Source of the DNA: Streptosporangiaceae bacterium
Lineage (GTDB): Bacteria; Actinomycetota; Actinomycetes; Streptosporangiales; Streptosporangiaceae
Assembly (NCBI GenBank): GCA_025934635.1
Contig: JAICWX010000028.1
Coordinates: 1 to 44,655, forward strand
Reading direction: 5' to 3'
DNA length: 44,655 nt
Shown here: piece by piece, positions 1 to 6,986 of the stretch
How the letters are laid out: every line of letters starts with the position of its first letter
How positions within the stretch are numbered: position 1 is the first letter of the stretch
The notes under the pieces: generated by a model
What the model was told of the DNA's origin: nothing
Databases searched by the model: none
The model's input: only the letters and a program-made list of their open reading frames with translations
Position numbers and translations under genes: made by a program

Positions 1-2
1 AG

Positions 3-188
3 GCATCCAGCGGGGGAGTGTGGCCGAGGGATTTCGCCGTCACGCCCGATGGCCGGTTCCTCATCGTCGCCAACGAGCACAGCGGCCAGCTGACCGTCCT
101 CGCGACCGACTCCGACGGCCGGGTCGCGGCGCCGGTGGCCAGCGCCGAGATGCCCGGTGCCTCCTACGTCGAAGCGGAAACCAGGTGA
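3..188 (+). CDS. Lactonase-family beta-propeller protein, C-terminal end (partial)
   Basis: The frame is open from the left edge and ends at TGA 186-188. The visible residues include WPRDFAVTPDGRFLIVANE followed by a strand reading GQLTVL and then TDSDGRV, which is the repeat pattern of the last blades of the seven-bladed YbhE/6-phosphogluconolactonase-like lactonase family (Pfam Lactonase). Only about 61 residues are present, so the substrate cannot be inferred; members hydrolyse sugar or other lactones, or are uncharacterised. The stop overlaps the GTG start of the next gene (GTGA), so the two are probably translationally coupled. Confidence 0.7.
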   Translation, partial: ASSGGVWPRDFAVTPDGRFLIVANEHSGQLTVLATDSDGRVAAPVASAEMPGASYVEAETR

Positions 189-1105
189 CGGGACCACAAG
201 CGACTGCCCCTGAGCCCGCGGACCGCCCCTGGTGGCCGTCGCCCTACGGCGCCGCCGACCGGATCGGTGCCGGCAACGAGCTCACGCCCGCGGCGACGCT
301 GGCGGCGCTGCGGCTGCCGCGCTCCGGCCGGGTCGTCGAGCTGGCCCAGCTGACCACCGCGGACGTGCCCGTGATCCAGCCGCGGGTCCATCACCAGGTC
401 ATCCTCGCCCACGAGACCCTGCCCGACGTGTCCCGCCGGGCCGGCGACAACCGCTTTTCGACGTTCGCCGAGCACGTCGTCACCTCTTACCACGTCGGCT
501 GCCACCTCGACGGCCTCGGCCACGCCGGGATCGACGGCCGCTACTACAACGGCCTGCCGTACGCGGAGATCTTCGCCGCCACCGGGCTGACGCAGCTGGG
601 CATCGAGAATGTCCGGCCCTGGGTCAGCCGCGGGATCGTGCTCGACATCGCCGCGCTGCGGGGCCTGGCCCGCCTCGACGCGGGCACGGCGATCACGCCC
701 GGCGACCTCCAGCAGGCCGCCCGCCGCCAGGGCATCGAGGTGCGTCCCGGGGACGCGGTCCTGGTCCACACCGGCTGGAGCGAGCTGTGGGAGACCGACC
801 CGCGGCGGTACGCGGCGGCCGAGCCGGGCCTGGACGCGGAGGCCGCGGACTGGCTGGCCCGGCAGCGGGTGTCGCTGGCAGCCGTGGACAACTGGGGTTG
901 CGATGTCTACCCCAGCCCGGTTCCCGGCCAGTTCTTCCCGGTCCACCAGCGGCTGCTCACCATGGCCGGCATCTACATCCTGGAAAACATCCGCACCTCA
1001 GACCTGGTCCGCGCGGCCGCCTCGGCCCCGTTCCTGTTCATCCTCGGGGTACCCCGGCTGCAAGGCGCGACCGCCGCGGTGGTCGCGCCCCTCGCCGTGC
1101 TGTAA
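185..1105 (+). CDS. Cyclase family protein (KynB-like metal hydrolase fold)
   Basis: This 306-residue protein belongs to the cyclase family (PF04199), which includes kynurenine formamidase and isatin hydrolase, metal-dependent amidases and lactone hydrolases. The metal-binding signature HxGTHxDxxxH appears as HVGCHLDGLGH at residues 103-113, with Cys in place of the usual Thr and all His/Asp ligands kept. The N-terminus carries the WWPSPYGAADRIGAGN stretch common in actinobacterial members. I chose GTG 185 because it overlaps the lactonase stop (GTGA) and precedes the conserved N-terminus by a short linker; the frame is open further upstream but there overlaps the lactonase. Coupling to a lactonase suggests ring-opening of a small metabolite, but the substrate is unknown. 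Confidence 0.85.
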   Translation: MTGPQATAPEPADRPWWPSPYGAADRIGAGNELTPAATLAALRLPRSGRVVELAQLTTADVPVIQPRVHHQVILAHETLPDVSRRAGDNRFSTFAEHVVTSYHVGCHLDGLGHAGIDGRYYNGLPYAEIFAATGLTQLGIENVRPWVSRGIVLDIAALRGLARLDAGTAITPGDLQQAARRQGIEVRPGDAVLVHTGWSELWETDPRRYAAAEPGLDAEAADWLARQRVSLAAVDNWGCDVYPSPVPGQFFPVHQRLLTMAGIYILENIRTSDLVRAAASAPFLFILGVPRLQGATAAVVAPLAVL

Positions 1106-1112
1106 CGCGAAC

Positions 1113-1147
1113 TTGCCAAGTTGGAAAGTTCGGGCCATACTTTCCAA
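1113..1147 (+). promoter_or_regulatory. Leaderless promoter with palindromic operator
   Basis: A perfect inverted repeat, TTGGAAAGT (1121-1129) and ACTTTCCAA (1139-1147), separated by nine bases, ends two bases before the ATG at 1149. A -10-like TACTTT (1138-1143) lies inside the right arm, and TTGCCA (1113-1118) is a possible -35. Transcription would start at or next to the ATG. The downstream winged-helix protein is the obvious candidate to bind here and autoregulate. Confidence 0.6.
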
Positions 1148-1148
1148 C

Positions 1149-1712
1149 ATGGAAAATATGATGGGCCTGCCCACCCCCGAAGATGCCGCCGCGGCCCTGG
1201 CCGCGGCGGAGACCTCGCGGGCGCAGCTGGCCGGCGATCTCGAGCTGCCGTCCTCCTTCTACAGCTCGATCGGCGTGGCAGTGGCTGTCCAGATCGCCGC
1301 GGCCGCCGTTGAGTTCGCCTTCGACACCGGCTGGACCCGGTTGCTGGCGATCGCCGGCGTCGCCGTATTCGCCCTGACGGCAGGCATCCAGCTGGTCCGG
1401 TTCCGGCAGCTCAACGGGGTGTGGATCGGGGGACTCGCGAGCCGGGTCGTGCTCGGGACGGGGCTGGCCGCGTCGGCCTCGTACGCGCTGGCCCTGGCCG
1501 CCGCGTTCTGGGCTGCCTTCGCCGGGCGGTGGTGGCTGGTGGCTGTCTGCGCGGGGGCCGGGGGACTGGCCTACGGGCTGAGCGGCCGGCGCTGGCTGCG
1601 CCTGTACCGGGGAGACCCGGCGACTCACGCCCGGGCCGAGTCGGCTGGCTGGCTGGTAATCATCTCGGCCCTTGCCCTGGCCGGGCTGGCGCTGCTTCTG
1701 ATCGGCAGCTGA
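1149..1712 (+). CDS. Membrane protein paired with a winged-helix regulator
   Basis: A 187-residue integral membrane protein of unknown function. After a soluble N-terminus of about 30 residues there are four to five hydrophobic segments (roughly residues 38-55, 58-76, 90-112, 116-135 and 165-185), with basic residues between them (WLRLYRGDPATHARAE near 150-165). No catalytic motif is visible. The start is the ATG just behind the palindromic promoter. Its stop overlaps the start of the regulator gene (TGATG), a pairing of membrane protein with HTH_34-type regulator seen repeatedly in Actinobacteria. A sensory or membrane-stress role is possible but is only inference. Confidence 0.7.
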   Translation: MENMMGLPTPEDAAAALAAAETSRAQLAGDLELPSSFYSSIGVAVAVQIAAAAVEFAFDTGWTRLLAIAGVAVFALTAGIQLVRFRQLNGVWIGGLASRVVLGTGLAASASYALALAAAFWAAFAGRWWLVAVCAGAGGLAYGLSGRRWLRLYRGDPATHARAESAGWLVIISALALAGLALLLIGS

Positions 1713-1999
1713 TGCTTGAACTGGATGCCAACCTGCACGCGCCGGCCCGGCTGAGGCTGATGACCATGCTGACCGCTGTGTCCGAAGCAGAGTTCTCGAC
1801 CGTCCGCGACCGCCTCGAGGTCAGCGACTCGGTGCTTTCCAAGCATGTAGGCGCCCTCGCCTCGCTCGGCTACGTCAAGAGCCGCAAAGGAGTTCACGGC
1901 GGCCGCCGGACCACCTGGATCTCGCTGACTGCGCAGGGCCGGGCCGCCCTGAGCGCCCATGTTGCCGCACTGCGAGAGGTCATCGCCGGGGTCGAGTAG
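1712..1999 (+). CDS. Winged-helix DNA-binding transcriptional regulator
   Basis: This 95-residue protein matches the short single-domain winged-helix family (PF13601-like, MarR/ArsR superfamily). The helix-turn-helix lies near residues 25-60 (FSTVRDRLEVSDSVLSKHVG), followed by a wing with GGRRTTWISLT and a C-terminal dimerisation helix. The ATG overlaps the upstream stop, so the two genes form a translationally coupled operon. The palindrome at 1121-1147 is the likely operator. The 3' end overlaps the convergent GH5 gene by 20 bases. Confidence 0.85.
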   Translation: MLELDANLHAPARLRLMTMLTAVSEAEFSTVRDRLEVSDSVLSKHVGALASLGYVKSRKGVHGGRRTTWISLTAQGRAALSAHVAALREVIAGVE

Positions 2000-3443
2000 G
2001 CCTCTCGCCGTCCTGTAACACGTGGGCTGGTAACGAAGAGACGCTGGCCCGCGGGCCGTCAGACAGGTCCGTGCGGAGAACGTCGTTGAGCGGCGCCCGC
2101 CGGTCGCAGTTGGCCAGGGCGAAGGAGTCGGCCAGCGCGATCACGTCGTCGTCACTCAGACCGCGGAACAGCTCGGCGTACTCGTACGCCAGCGGCTGCG
2201 CCACCGTGACGTTCAGCAGGAGCGTGCTGGCCCAGTCCCGCAGTCCCCAGGGGTAGGGGTGGAAGCCAGGGAACTCCTGGGCCAGCTTGGCCTGGAACTG
2301 CTCGCTGACCGGCCAGATGTCGCCGCCCTCGCTGCCCCAGTGGTCGGCCCCGAGGCGGTTCTTCTTCGCGACGAACTCGTCGAACCGCTGCCGGTACGCC
2401 GAATCCGGCTTCACTACGGCGATGCCGTGGGTGCCGATGTCCTTGTAGGTCCAGATCGACCAGCTGGCCTGGTCGTCGCGGTAGATGTCGAGCTGGTCGG
2501 TGAGGATCTGGTACCGCATCGCGTCGCGTCGCTCGTCGCCGGTGTAGACCGGCCCGAATTCGCCGACCCAGACCGGCGTGTTCGTCTTGCGGCTGTACTC
2601 GGTGCGCTGGCGGAACTTCTCGGCCAGCGCCGCCTTGTCGATGTGCACCCCGTTGGTGACGCCGGGATAGTCGCCGCCGCGGACGAACCCGGGTGCGGCG
2701 TAATCGTGGCAGGCGTAGACCACGTTGTCCAGCTCGCCGTCGAACACGTCGAACTCGGTGGAGTAGGTGTTGCCGTCCAGGAACAGGATGTGGCCGGGGT
2801 CCACCGCGCGGATGGTGTCGACCAGCCGCTTGTACACGGAGCGGACGGCGGTCCTCGACTCGTCGGCGGGCTCGTTGATCGGGTTGTACCCGGCCACCCG
2901 GGCGTCGCCCTTGTAGCGGTCGGCGATGACCTCCCACAGTGCCACGGCCCGGTCCTGGAAGTGCGGGTGGTCCCAGAACATCGGGCGGTGCGTGTAGTTG
3001 TCCGAATGCCAGTGGTGGTTCTGCGCGCCCGGCAGCGCGTGCAGGTCGATCACGCTCATCAGGCCGTGCCGGGCACAGGCGTCGATCACCCGGTCCAGCT
3101 GGCGGAAGCCCTCGTGGATGAACTCGAACGGCCGGCCGTCGTCCTCGAAGTGGTGGTAGTTGACCGGGATGCGCACGCAGTTCATGCCGAGCCCGGCGAG
3201 CAGCTCCGCGTCGTCGTCGCCGAAGAACGCGGTGAGCAGGCGGTCGAAGAACAGCTCGTACCGGTCGCGGCCCAGAACCTCGCGGACCGTGCTGCGCATG
3301 AGCGACTCGTTCGCCGAGTAGCCGGTGATGAAGTTCTCCATGTTCATCCAGCCGCCGAGGCCGACGCCCCTCAGCCTGATCGGGACGCCGTCCCCGTCGA
3401 CGAAGCGATTGCCCTCGGTGCGTAGCAGGCCGTTGATGGCCAC
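1980..3443 (-). CDS. Glycoside hydrolase family 5 (cellulase/exo-beta-glucanase-like)
   Basis: A 487-residue (beta/alpha)8 glycosidase. The proposed acid/base is Glu191 in YNPINEP and the nucleophile is Glu295 in VWVGEFGPVY; VRIPVNYHHF near residue 90 and ACHDYAAPG near residue 245 are the usual substrate-pocket strands. The family cleaves beta-1,4- or beta-1,3-linked glucans, mannans or glucosides with retention. No signal peptide or carbohydrate-binding module is visible, so it probably acts in the cytoplasm on imported oligosaccharides. Translation starts at GTG 3443 behind a GGGAG ribosome site. Two GAAA/TTTC palindromes upstream suggest control by a LacI-family regulator. Exact specificity cannot be read from sequence alone. 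Confidence 0.88.
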   Translation of the reverse strand: MAINGLLRTEGNRFVDGDGVPIRLRGVGLGGWMNMENFITGYSANESLMRSTVREVLGRDRYELFFDRLLTAFFGDDDAELLAGLGMNCVRIPVNYHHFEDDGRPFEFIHEGFRQLDRVIDACARHGLMSVIDLHALPGAQNHHWHSDNYTHRPMFWDHPHFQDRAVALWEVIADRYKGDARVAGYNPINEPADESRTAVRSVYKRLVDTIRAVDPGHILFLDGNTYSTEFDVFDGELDNVVYACHDYAAPGFVRGGDYPGVTNGVHIDKAALAEKFRQRTEYSRKTNTPVWVGEFGPVYTGDERRDAMRYQILTDQLDIYRDDQASWSIWTYKDIGTHGIAVVKPDSAYRQRFDEFVAKKNRLGADHWGSEGGDIWPVSEQFQAKLAQEFPGFHPYPWGLRDWASTLLLNVTVAQPLAYEYAELFRGLSDDDVIALADSFALANCDRRAPLNDVLRTDLSDGPRASVSSLPAHVLQDGERPTRPRR

Positions 3444-3523
3444 CCGCGCTCCCTTCTCGCCGGATGCCGGCGCCGCGCCGCCACGGACGAGCCCATGGTC
3501 CGGCTTCCCTGTTCAGGACGGTC

Positions 3524-3543
3524 CGAAAGTTTTTGAAACTTTA
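3524..3543. promoter_or_regulatory. Candidate LacI-type operator upstream of the GH5 gene
   Basis: AAAGTTT (3526-3532) and AAACTTT (3536-3542) form an inverted repeat with a TTG centre. It can also be read as two overlapping GAAASTTT sites. GAAA/TTTC-centred palindromes are typical operators of actinobacterial LacI-family sugar regulators such as the XylR and BxlR types. The site lies about 80-100 bases upstream of the GTG start in an AT-richer stretch where the promoter is expected. Confidence 0.5.
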
Positions 3544-3661
3544 GTAATTGCGAAGAATCTTATCTTGATCTGAAGTCCGCCCGGAAGTCAAGACTGGCCA
3601 CGTCACAAGGAACGTCCTACCGCAAGCCTGGACCGGAAGAGGAGAGCTCCGGTATCAACAA

Positions 3662-3679
3662 TTCCGAAATATTTCAGAA
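3662..3679. promoter_or_regulatory. Second GAAATATTTC palindrome upstream of GH5
   Basis: The ten-base perfect palindrome GAAATATTTC (3666-3675) extends to TTC and GAA flanks at 3662-3664 and 3677-3679, giving an 18-bp palindrome with one mismatched pair. It shares the GAAA/TTTC half-sites of the closer site at 3524-3543 and may be a distal operator of the same regulator. Confidence 0.4.
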
Positions 3680-3734
3680 CAACGAAGTCCAGGCACGTCG
3701 TCATCCGGCCAGGTCCTCACTCGCTCCCGGCAAA

Positions 3735-3790
3735 CGACATCGATGCTCCATCGAGGTCGCACTGGCGGCATGGATGCTCCATCAACGCCG
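3735..3790. repeat. Dispersed 25-bp palindromic repeat, two copies (locus A)
   Basis: Two copies, 3735-3759 and 3766-3790, start 31 bases apart. Each has an 11-base left arm of type CGRCATNGATG, a CTC centre, and a right arm of type CATCNATGYCG. Left and right arms pair at 10/11 and 9/11 positions. Related copies occur near 12353 and 23226. The site lies in the 392-base gap between the GH5 start and the LLM gene end, which holds no gene I can support. Confidence 0.75.
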
Positions 3791-3822
3791 CCAGTTCAAC
3801 GCCGCCAGTTCAACGCCGCCAG
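3783..3822. repeat. Short tandem repeat, 14-bp unit
   Basis: The unit CAACGCCGCCAGTT occurs at 3783-3796 and 3797-3810, followed by a 12-base partial copy at 3811-3822. It begins inside the right arm of the second palindrome copy and runs nearly to the 3' end of the LLM gene, so it probably arose by slippage or duplication from the repeat arm. Confidence 0.8.
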
Positions 3823-3835
3823 CGCACCCCCGGAG

Positions 3836-4807
3836 CTATCCGGCGGCTGGCCGACCCAGCTCCATCGCCAGCTTCAGGATGCTGCCGGAGTCCGGTCCGA
3901 GGATGGAGAGCACGGGGATCGTGATGCCCGCCCGGACGTAGTCGGCGACGCCCGCCTGGATCTCGGCGTGGCTCCCGATCAGGAACAGCTCGTCGATGAC
4001 CGAATCGGGTACCGCCGCCAGCGCCCCCCGGCGGTCACCGGCCTGCCAGGCGGCCCACATCGCCTCCAGGGCCGGGCCGCGGCCGAGCCAGCGCTGGTAG
4101 TCGGCGTAGACGATGGTGTTCAGGTAGGCCGTCACCATCCGCCGGGCCAGCCCCCGCGCCGCCTCCCGGTCCGGGCCGGTGACCACGAACAGCCGGGCGG
4201 CGACATCGGCCCCGGGGTTCCCCTCCAGGACCAGCGGGACCACCCGGGCGGTGTCGTCCGGGCTGAGCCAGTTGAGCACGACCCCGTCGCCTTCCCGGCC
4301 CGCCAGCCGCAGCATTCCCTCCCGCAGCGCCGCGACCAGGATCCGCGGCGGATGCGGCGGGATCCGGCCCAGCCGGAAGCCGTCGATGTCGAAGCTGTCC
4401 CCGTGGAAGGTGACCCGCTCCCCGGCGAACGCGGCCCGCAGGACGCGGACGGTATCCCGCACCCGCTGGTAGGGCCGGTCGAAGGCGGTGCCGTGCCACT
4501 GCTCCACCATGTTCTGGCTGGATGACCCCACGCCGACGTAGACCGGCTGGTCGCTCAGCTCGGCCACCGCGAGCGTGTTCATCGCCATCAGGGCGGGGCT
4601 GCGCGAGAAGACGCCGGCGATCGAGGTGCCCAGCCGCAGCTGCGGCGTGCGCTGCGCGGCCACGAGCAGCGGCGCGAACGCGTCGGTGGCGTTCACCTCG
4701 CTCGTCCAGATGTCGGTGTAGCCGGCCTGCGCCAGCTCATCCAGCACGGCCCCGAGACCCGCCATCGTCTCGCCCGCCACCGGGACCGTCATGCCCAGCC
4801 TGCTCAT
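3836..4807 (-). CDS. LLM class F420-dependent oxidoreductase
   Basis: A 323-residue protein of the luciferase-like TIM-barrel superfamily, which in Actinobacteria mostly uses F420 as hydride carrier. Recognisable features are the N-terminal strand with MTVPVAGETM, TDIWTSEVNATDAFAPL near residue 40, RLGTSIAGVFSRSP near 70, and VYVGVGSSSQNMVEQWHG near 105. The C-terminal part carries IDELFLIGSHAEIQAGV, as in TIGR03617-like members. ATG 4807 is preferred over in-frame codons upstream because an AGAGG site precedes it. It is divergent from the symporter gene. The substrate is unknown. Confidence 0.85.
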   Translation of the reverse strand: MSRLGMTVPVAGETMAGLGAVLDELAQAGYTDIWTSEVNATDAFAPLLVAAQRTPQLRLGTSIAGVFSRSPALMAMNTLAVAELSDQPVYVGVGSSSQNMVEQWHGTAFDRPYQRVRDTVRVLRAAFAGERVTFHGDSFDIDGFRLGRIPPHPPRILVAALREGMLRLAGREGDGVVLNWLSPDDTARVVPLVLEGNPGADVAARLFVVTGPDREAARGLARRMVTAYLNTIVYADYQRWLGRGPALEAMWAAWQAGDRRGALAAVPDSVIDELFLIGSHAEIQAGVADYVRAGITIPVLSILGPDSGSILKLAMELGRPAAG

Positions 4808-4942
4808 CGGCGCCGCCTCTAAAAGAGATGTATGAGCAAGTATGACGCCGATCACATTAATCCCAAGGGACCGGGTAGTACCGCTGGCACTTGCGGCCGG
4901 ACGACCGGCCCTGCTGTGCTGCGCACACGGAGGTGATGCGGC

Positions 4943-6622
4943 TTGCTCAGGCTCCACGTCAACCCGTTCGACTACACGATCCTGGGGATTTACTTCGCCC
5001 TCGTCATCACGATCGGGGTGATTGCCCGCCGGGCCATCGCCACCAGCGAGGACTTCCTGCTATCGGGCCGGTCGCTGCCCGCCTGGGTGACGGGGCTGGC
5101 CTTCATCTCCGCCAACCTCGGCGCGATCGAGATCCTGGGCATGGCGGCCAACGGCGCTCAGTACGGCCTGCCGACCGTGCACTTCTACTGGATCGGCGCG
5201 GTCCCGGCCATGGTGTTCCTCGGCGTCGTGATGATGCCGTTCTACTACGGGTCACGGGTGCGCAGCGTGCCGGAGTTCCTGCTCCGGCGGTTCAACCCGG
5301 CCACCCACCTGTTCAACGCCGTGACGTTCGCGCTGGCCGCGGTGCTGATCGCCGGCGTGAACCTGTACGCGCTGGCGCTGGTGATCAACGCGCTGATCGG
5401 CTGGCCGATCTGGCTGTCGATCGCCGTGTCGGCGTTCTTCGTGCTGGCCTACATCACCCTGGGCGGGCTGTCCGGCGCGATCTACAACGAGGTGCTGCAG
5501 TTCTTCGTGATCATCGCCGGGCTCGTCCCGCTGGTGATCATCGGGCTGAAGGCCGTCGGCGGGTGGAGCGGCCTGCAGGACAAGATCGGTCACACCAAGC
5601 TGGGCGCCAGTGCCTTCTCGACCTGGGGCGGCGTGGGGGTGGGGCACTGGACCAACCCGCTGGGCGACTGGATCGGCATCGTGATGGGGCTCGGCTTCGT
5701 GCTGTCCTTCGGCTACTGGACGACGAACTTCGCCGAGGTCCAGCGCGCCCTGTCGGCCAAGGACCTGTCCGCGGCCCAGCGCACGCCGCTGATCGGGGCG
5801 TACCCGAAGATCTTCATCCCCGCCCTGACCATCATCCCCGGCCTGATCGCGCTGGCCGTCATCCCCAAGCTGGGCACGCCCAAGGGCGCCTCCTACAACG
5901 ACGCGATCCCGCTGCTGATGGGCAAGTACCTGCCCAATGGCGCGCTCGGCGTGGCCCTGGCCGGCCTGCTGGCCGCGTTCATGGCGGGCATGGCGGCCAA
6001 CGTCAGCTCGTTCAACACCGTTTTCACCTACGACATCTGGCAGACCTACATCAGGCGGAACCGGCCGGACCGGTACTACCTGAATGTCGGCCGGGTGGTG
6101 ACCGTGGTCGGCATCCTGATCGGCATCGGCACCGCGTTCATCGCCTCCGGCTACAGCAACATCATGAACTACATCCAGTTGCTGTTCTCCTTCTTCAACG
6201 CGCCGCTGTTCGCCACGTTCATCCTGGCCATGTTCTGGAAGCGGTCCACGCCCTGGGCCGGGATCAGCGGGCTGGCCGCCGGCACGATCGGCGCCGCCGT
6301 CATGCACTTCGCCGGCTACCACATCGGCTACTTCTACCCGAACCAGCACTACGACCCGACCCACGCCACGCTCAACGCGCAGATGGTGAACTTCTACGGG
6401 GCCATCACGGCCTTCGTGGCCGACCTGGTGGTCACGGTGATAGTCAGCCTGGTGACCAAGCCGAAGCCGGTCTCCGAGCTCGCCGGCCTGGTCTGGGGCG
6501 TGCACGATCCGAACGCCCCGGACCCGGCCAGCGTGCCCAAGCCGGCCTGGTGGGCATCGCCCAAGCTGCTCGGCGCCGTCGCGCTGCTCATCGTCCTCGT
6601 CCTGTCCATCATCTACTCGTAG
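4943..6622 (+). CDS. Sodium:solute symporter family (SSS) transporter
   Basis: A 559-residue polytopic membrane protein of the SSS family (PF00474), which couples sodium or proton entry to uptake of sugars, carboxylates or similar solutes. About 13 hydrophobic segments are visible. Family-type stretches include SEDFLLSGRSLPAW near residue 35, an ILGMAANGAQYG helix near 70, FGYWTTNFAEVQRAL near 255, and FMAGMAANVSSFNTVFTYDI near 350. The start is TTG 4943, six bases after a GGAGGTGAT ribosome site; no ATG or GTG in this frame fits. A small two-helix protein follows after 12 bases and probably belongs to the same unit. The cargo cannot be assigned. Confidence 0.9.
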   Translation: MLRLHVNPFDYTILGIYFALVITIGVIARRAIATSEDFLLSGRSLPAWVTGLAFISANLGAIEILGMAANGAQYGLPTVHFYWIGAVPAMVFLGVVMMPFYYGSRVRSVPEFLLRRFNPATHLFNAVTFALAAVLIAGVNLYALALVINALIGWPIWLSIAVSAFFVLAYITLGGLSGAIYNEVLQFFVIIAGLVPLVIIGLKAVGGWSGLQDKIGHTKLGASAFSTWGGVGVGHWTNPLGDWIGIVMGLGFVLSFGYWTTNFAEVQRALSAKDLSAAQRTPLIGAYPKIFIPALTIIPGLIALAVIPKLGTPKGASYNDAIPLLMGKYLPNGALGVALAGLLAAFMAGMAANVSSFNTVFTYDIWQTYIRRNRPDRYYLNVGRVVTVVGILIGIGTAFIASGYSNIMNYIQLLFSFFNAPLFATFILAMFWKRSTPWAGISGLAAGTIGAAVMHFAGYHIGYFYPNQHYDPTHATLNAQMVNFYGAITAFVADLVVTVIVSLVTKPKPVSELAGLVWGVHDPNAPDPASVPKPAWWASPKLLGAVALLIVLVLSIIYS

Positions 6623-6634
6623 AAGGAGGCCGTC

Positions 6635-6919
6635 ATGTCCGAAGCGCCAGATACGGGTACCGAAGCCCCGAAGTCAGCGGCATCCCGGCTCTTCGACCTG
6701 CGATCCATGATCGGCGGGCTGTTCGTCCTCTACGGGATCATGCTGACCGTGGCCGGGATCTCCACCTCCCACGCCGAACTGGTCAAGGCCGCCAACATCA
6801 ACATCAACCTGTGGATGGGCATCGGCATGCTCATCGTCGGGGTGATCTTCCTCGCCTGGTGGCGCCTCAACCCCGTCCGGCCGGCCGAGCCGCCGCCCGA
6901 GGGCGACACCGGGCAATAA
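6635..6919 (+). CDS. Small two-helix membrane protein, symporter partner
   Basis: A 94-residue protein with an acidic soluble N-terminus of about 25 residues, two transmembrane helices (about 26-44 and 58-76) and a Pro-rich tail. A GAAGGAGG ribosome site overlaps the end of the symporter gene, and the gap is 12 bases, so co-translation is likely. Small two-helix partners next to SSS-type transporters are recurrent in Actinobacteria; an accessory role in assembly or stability is inference. A strong hairpin terminator follows. Confidence 0.75.
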   Translation: MSEAPDTGTEAPKSAASRLFDLRSMIGGLFVLYGIMLTVAGISTSHAELVKAANININLWMGIGMLIVGVIFLAWWRLNPVRPAEPPPEGDTGQ

Positions 6920-6942
6920 CCGCCCTAGGGTAAGAGTGCAAG

Positions 6943-6986
6943 CGCCCGCCCGTTCGGAAAAATTAATCCCGAACGGGCGGGCGTTT
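6943..6986 (+). terminator. Strong stem-loop terminator
   Basis: A perfect 15-bp inverted repeat (6943-6957 with 6969-6983) encloses an AT-rich 11-base loop and is followed by TTT on the plus strand. It ends the symporter unit. It overlaps the last codons and stop of the convergent acyl-CoA ligase gene, so it may serve both strands, although no T-run follows on the minus side. Confidence 0.85.

Noticed and set aside
3735..3790. CRISPR-like look of regularly spaced 25-bp repeats
   Set aside because: Only two copies per locus with six-base spacers, and no cas genes; spacers of a CRISPR array are about 30 bases or more.
4891..6933. A 680-codon plus-strand frame overlapping the symporter
   Set aside because: It is a shadow of the symporter frame: Arg/His/Pro-rich, with no family motifs, and incompatible with the clear transporter protein.
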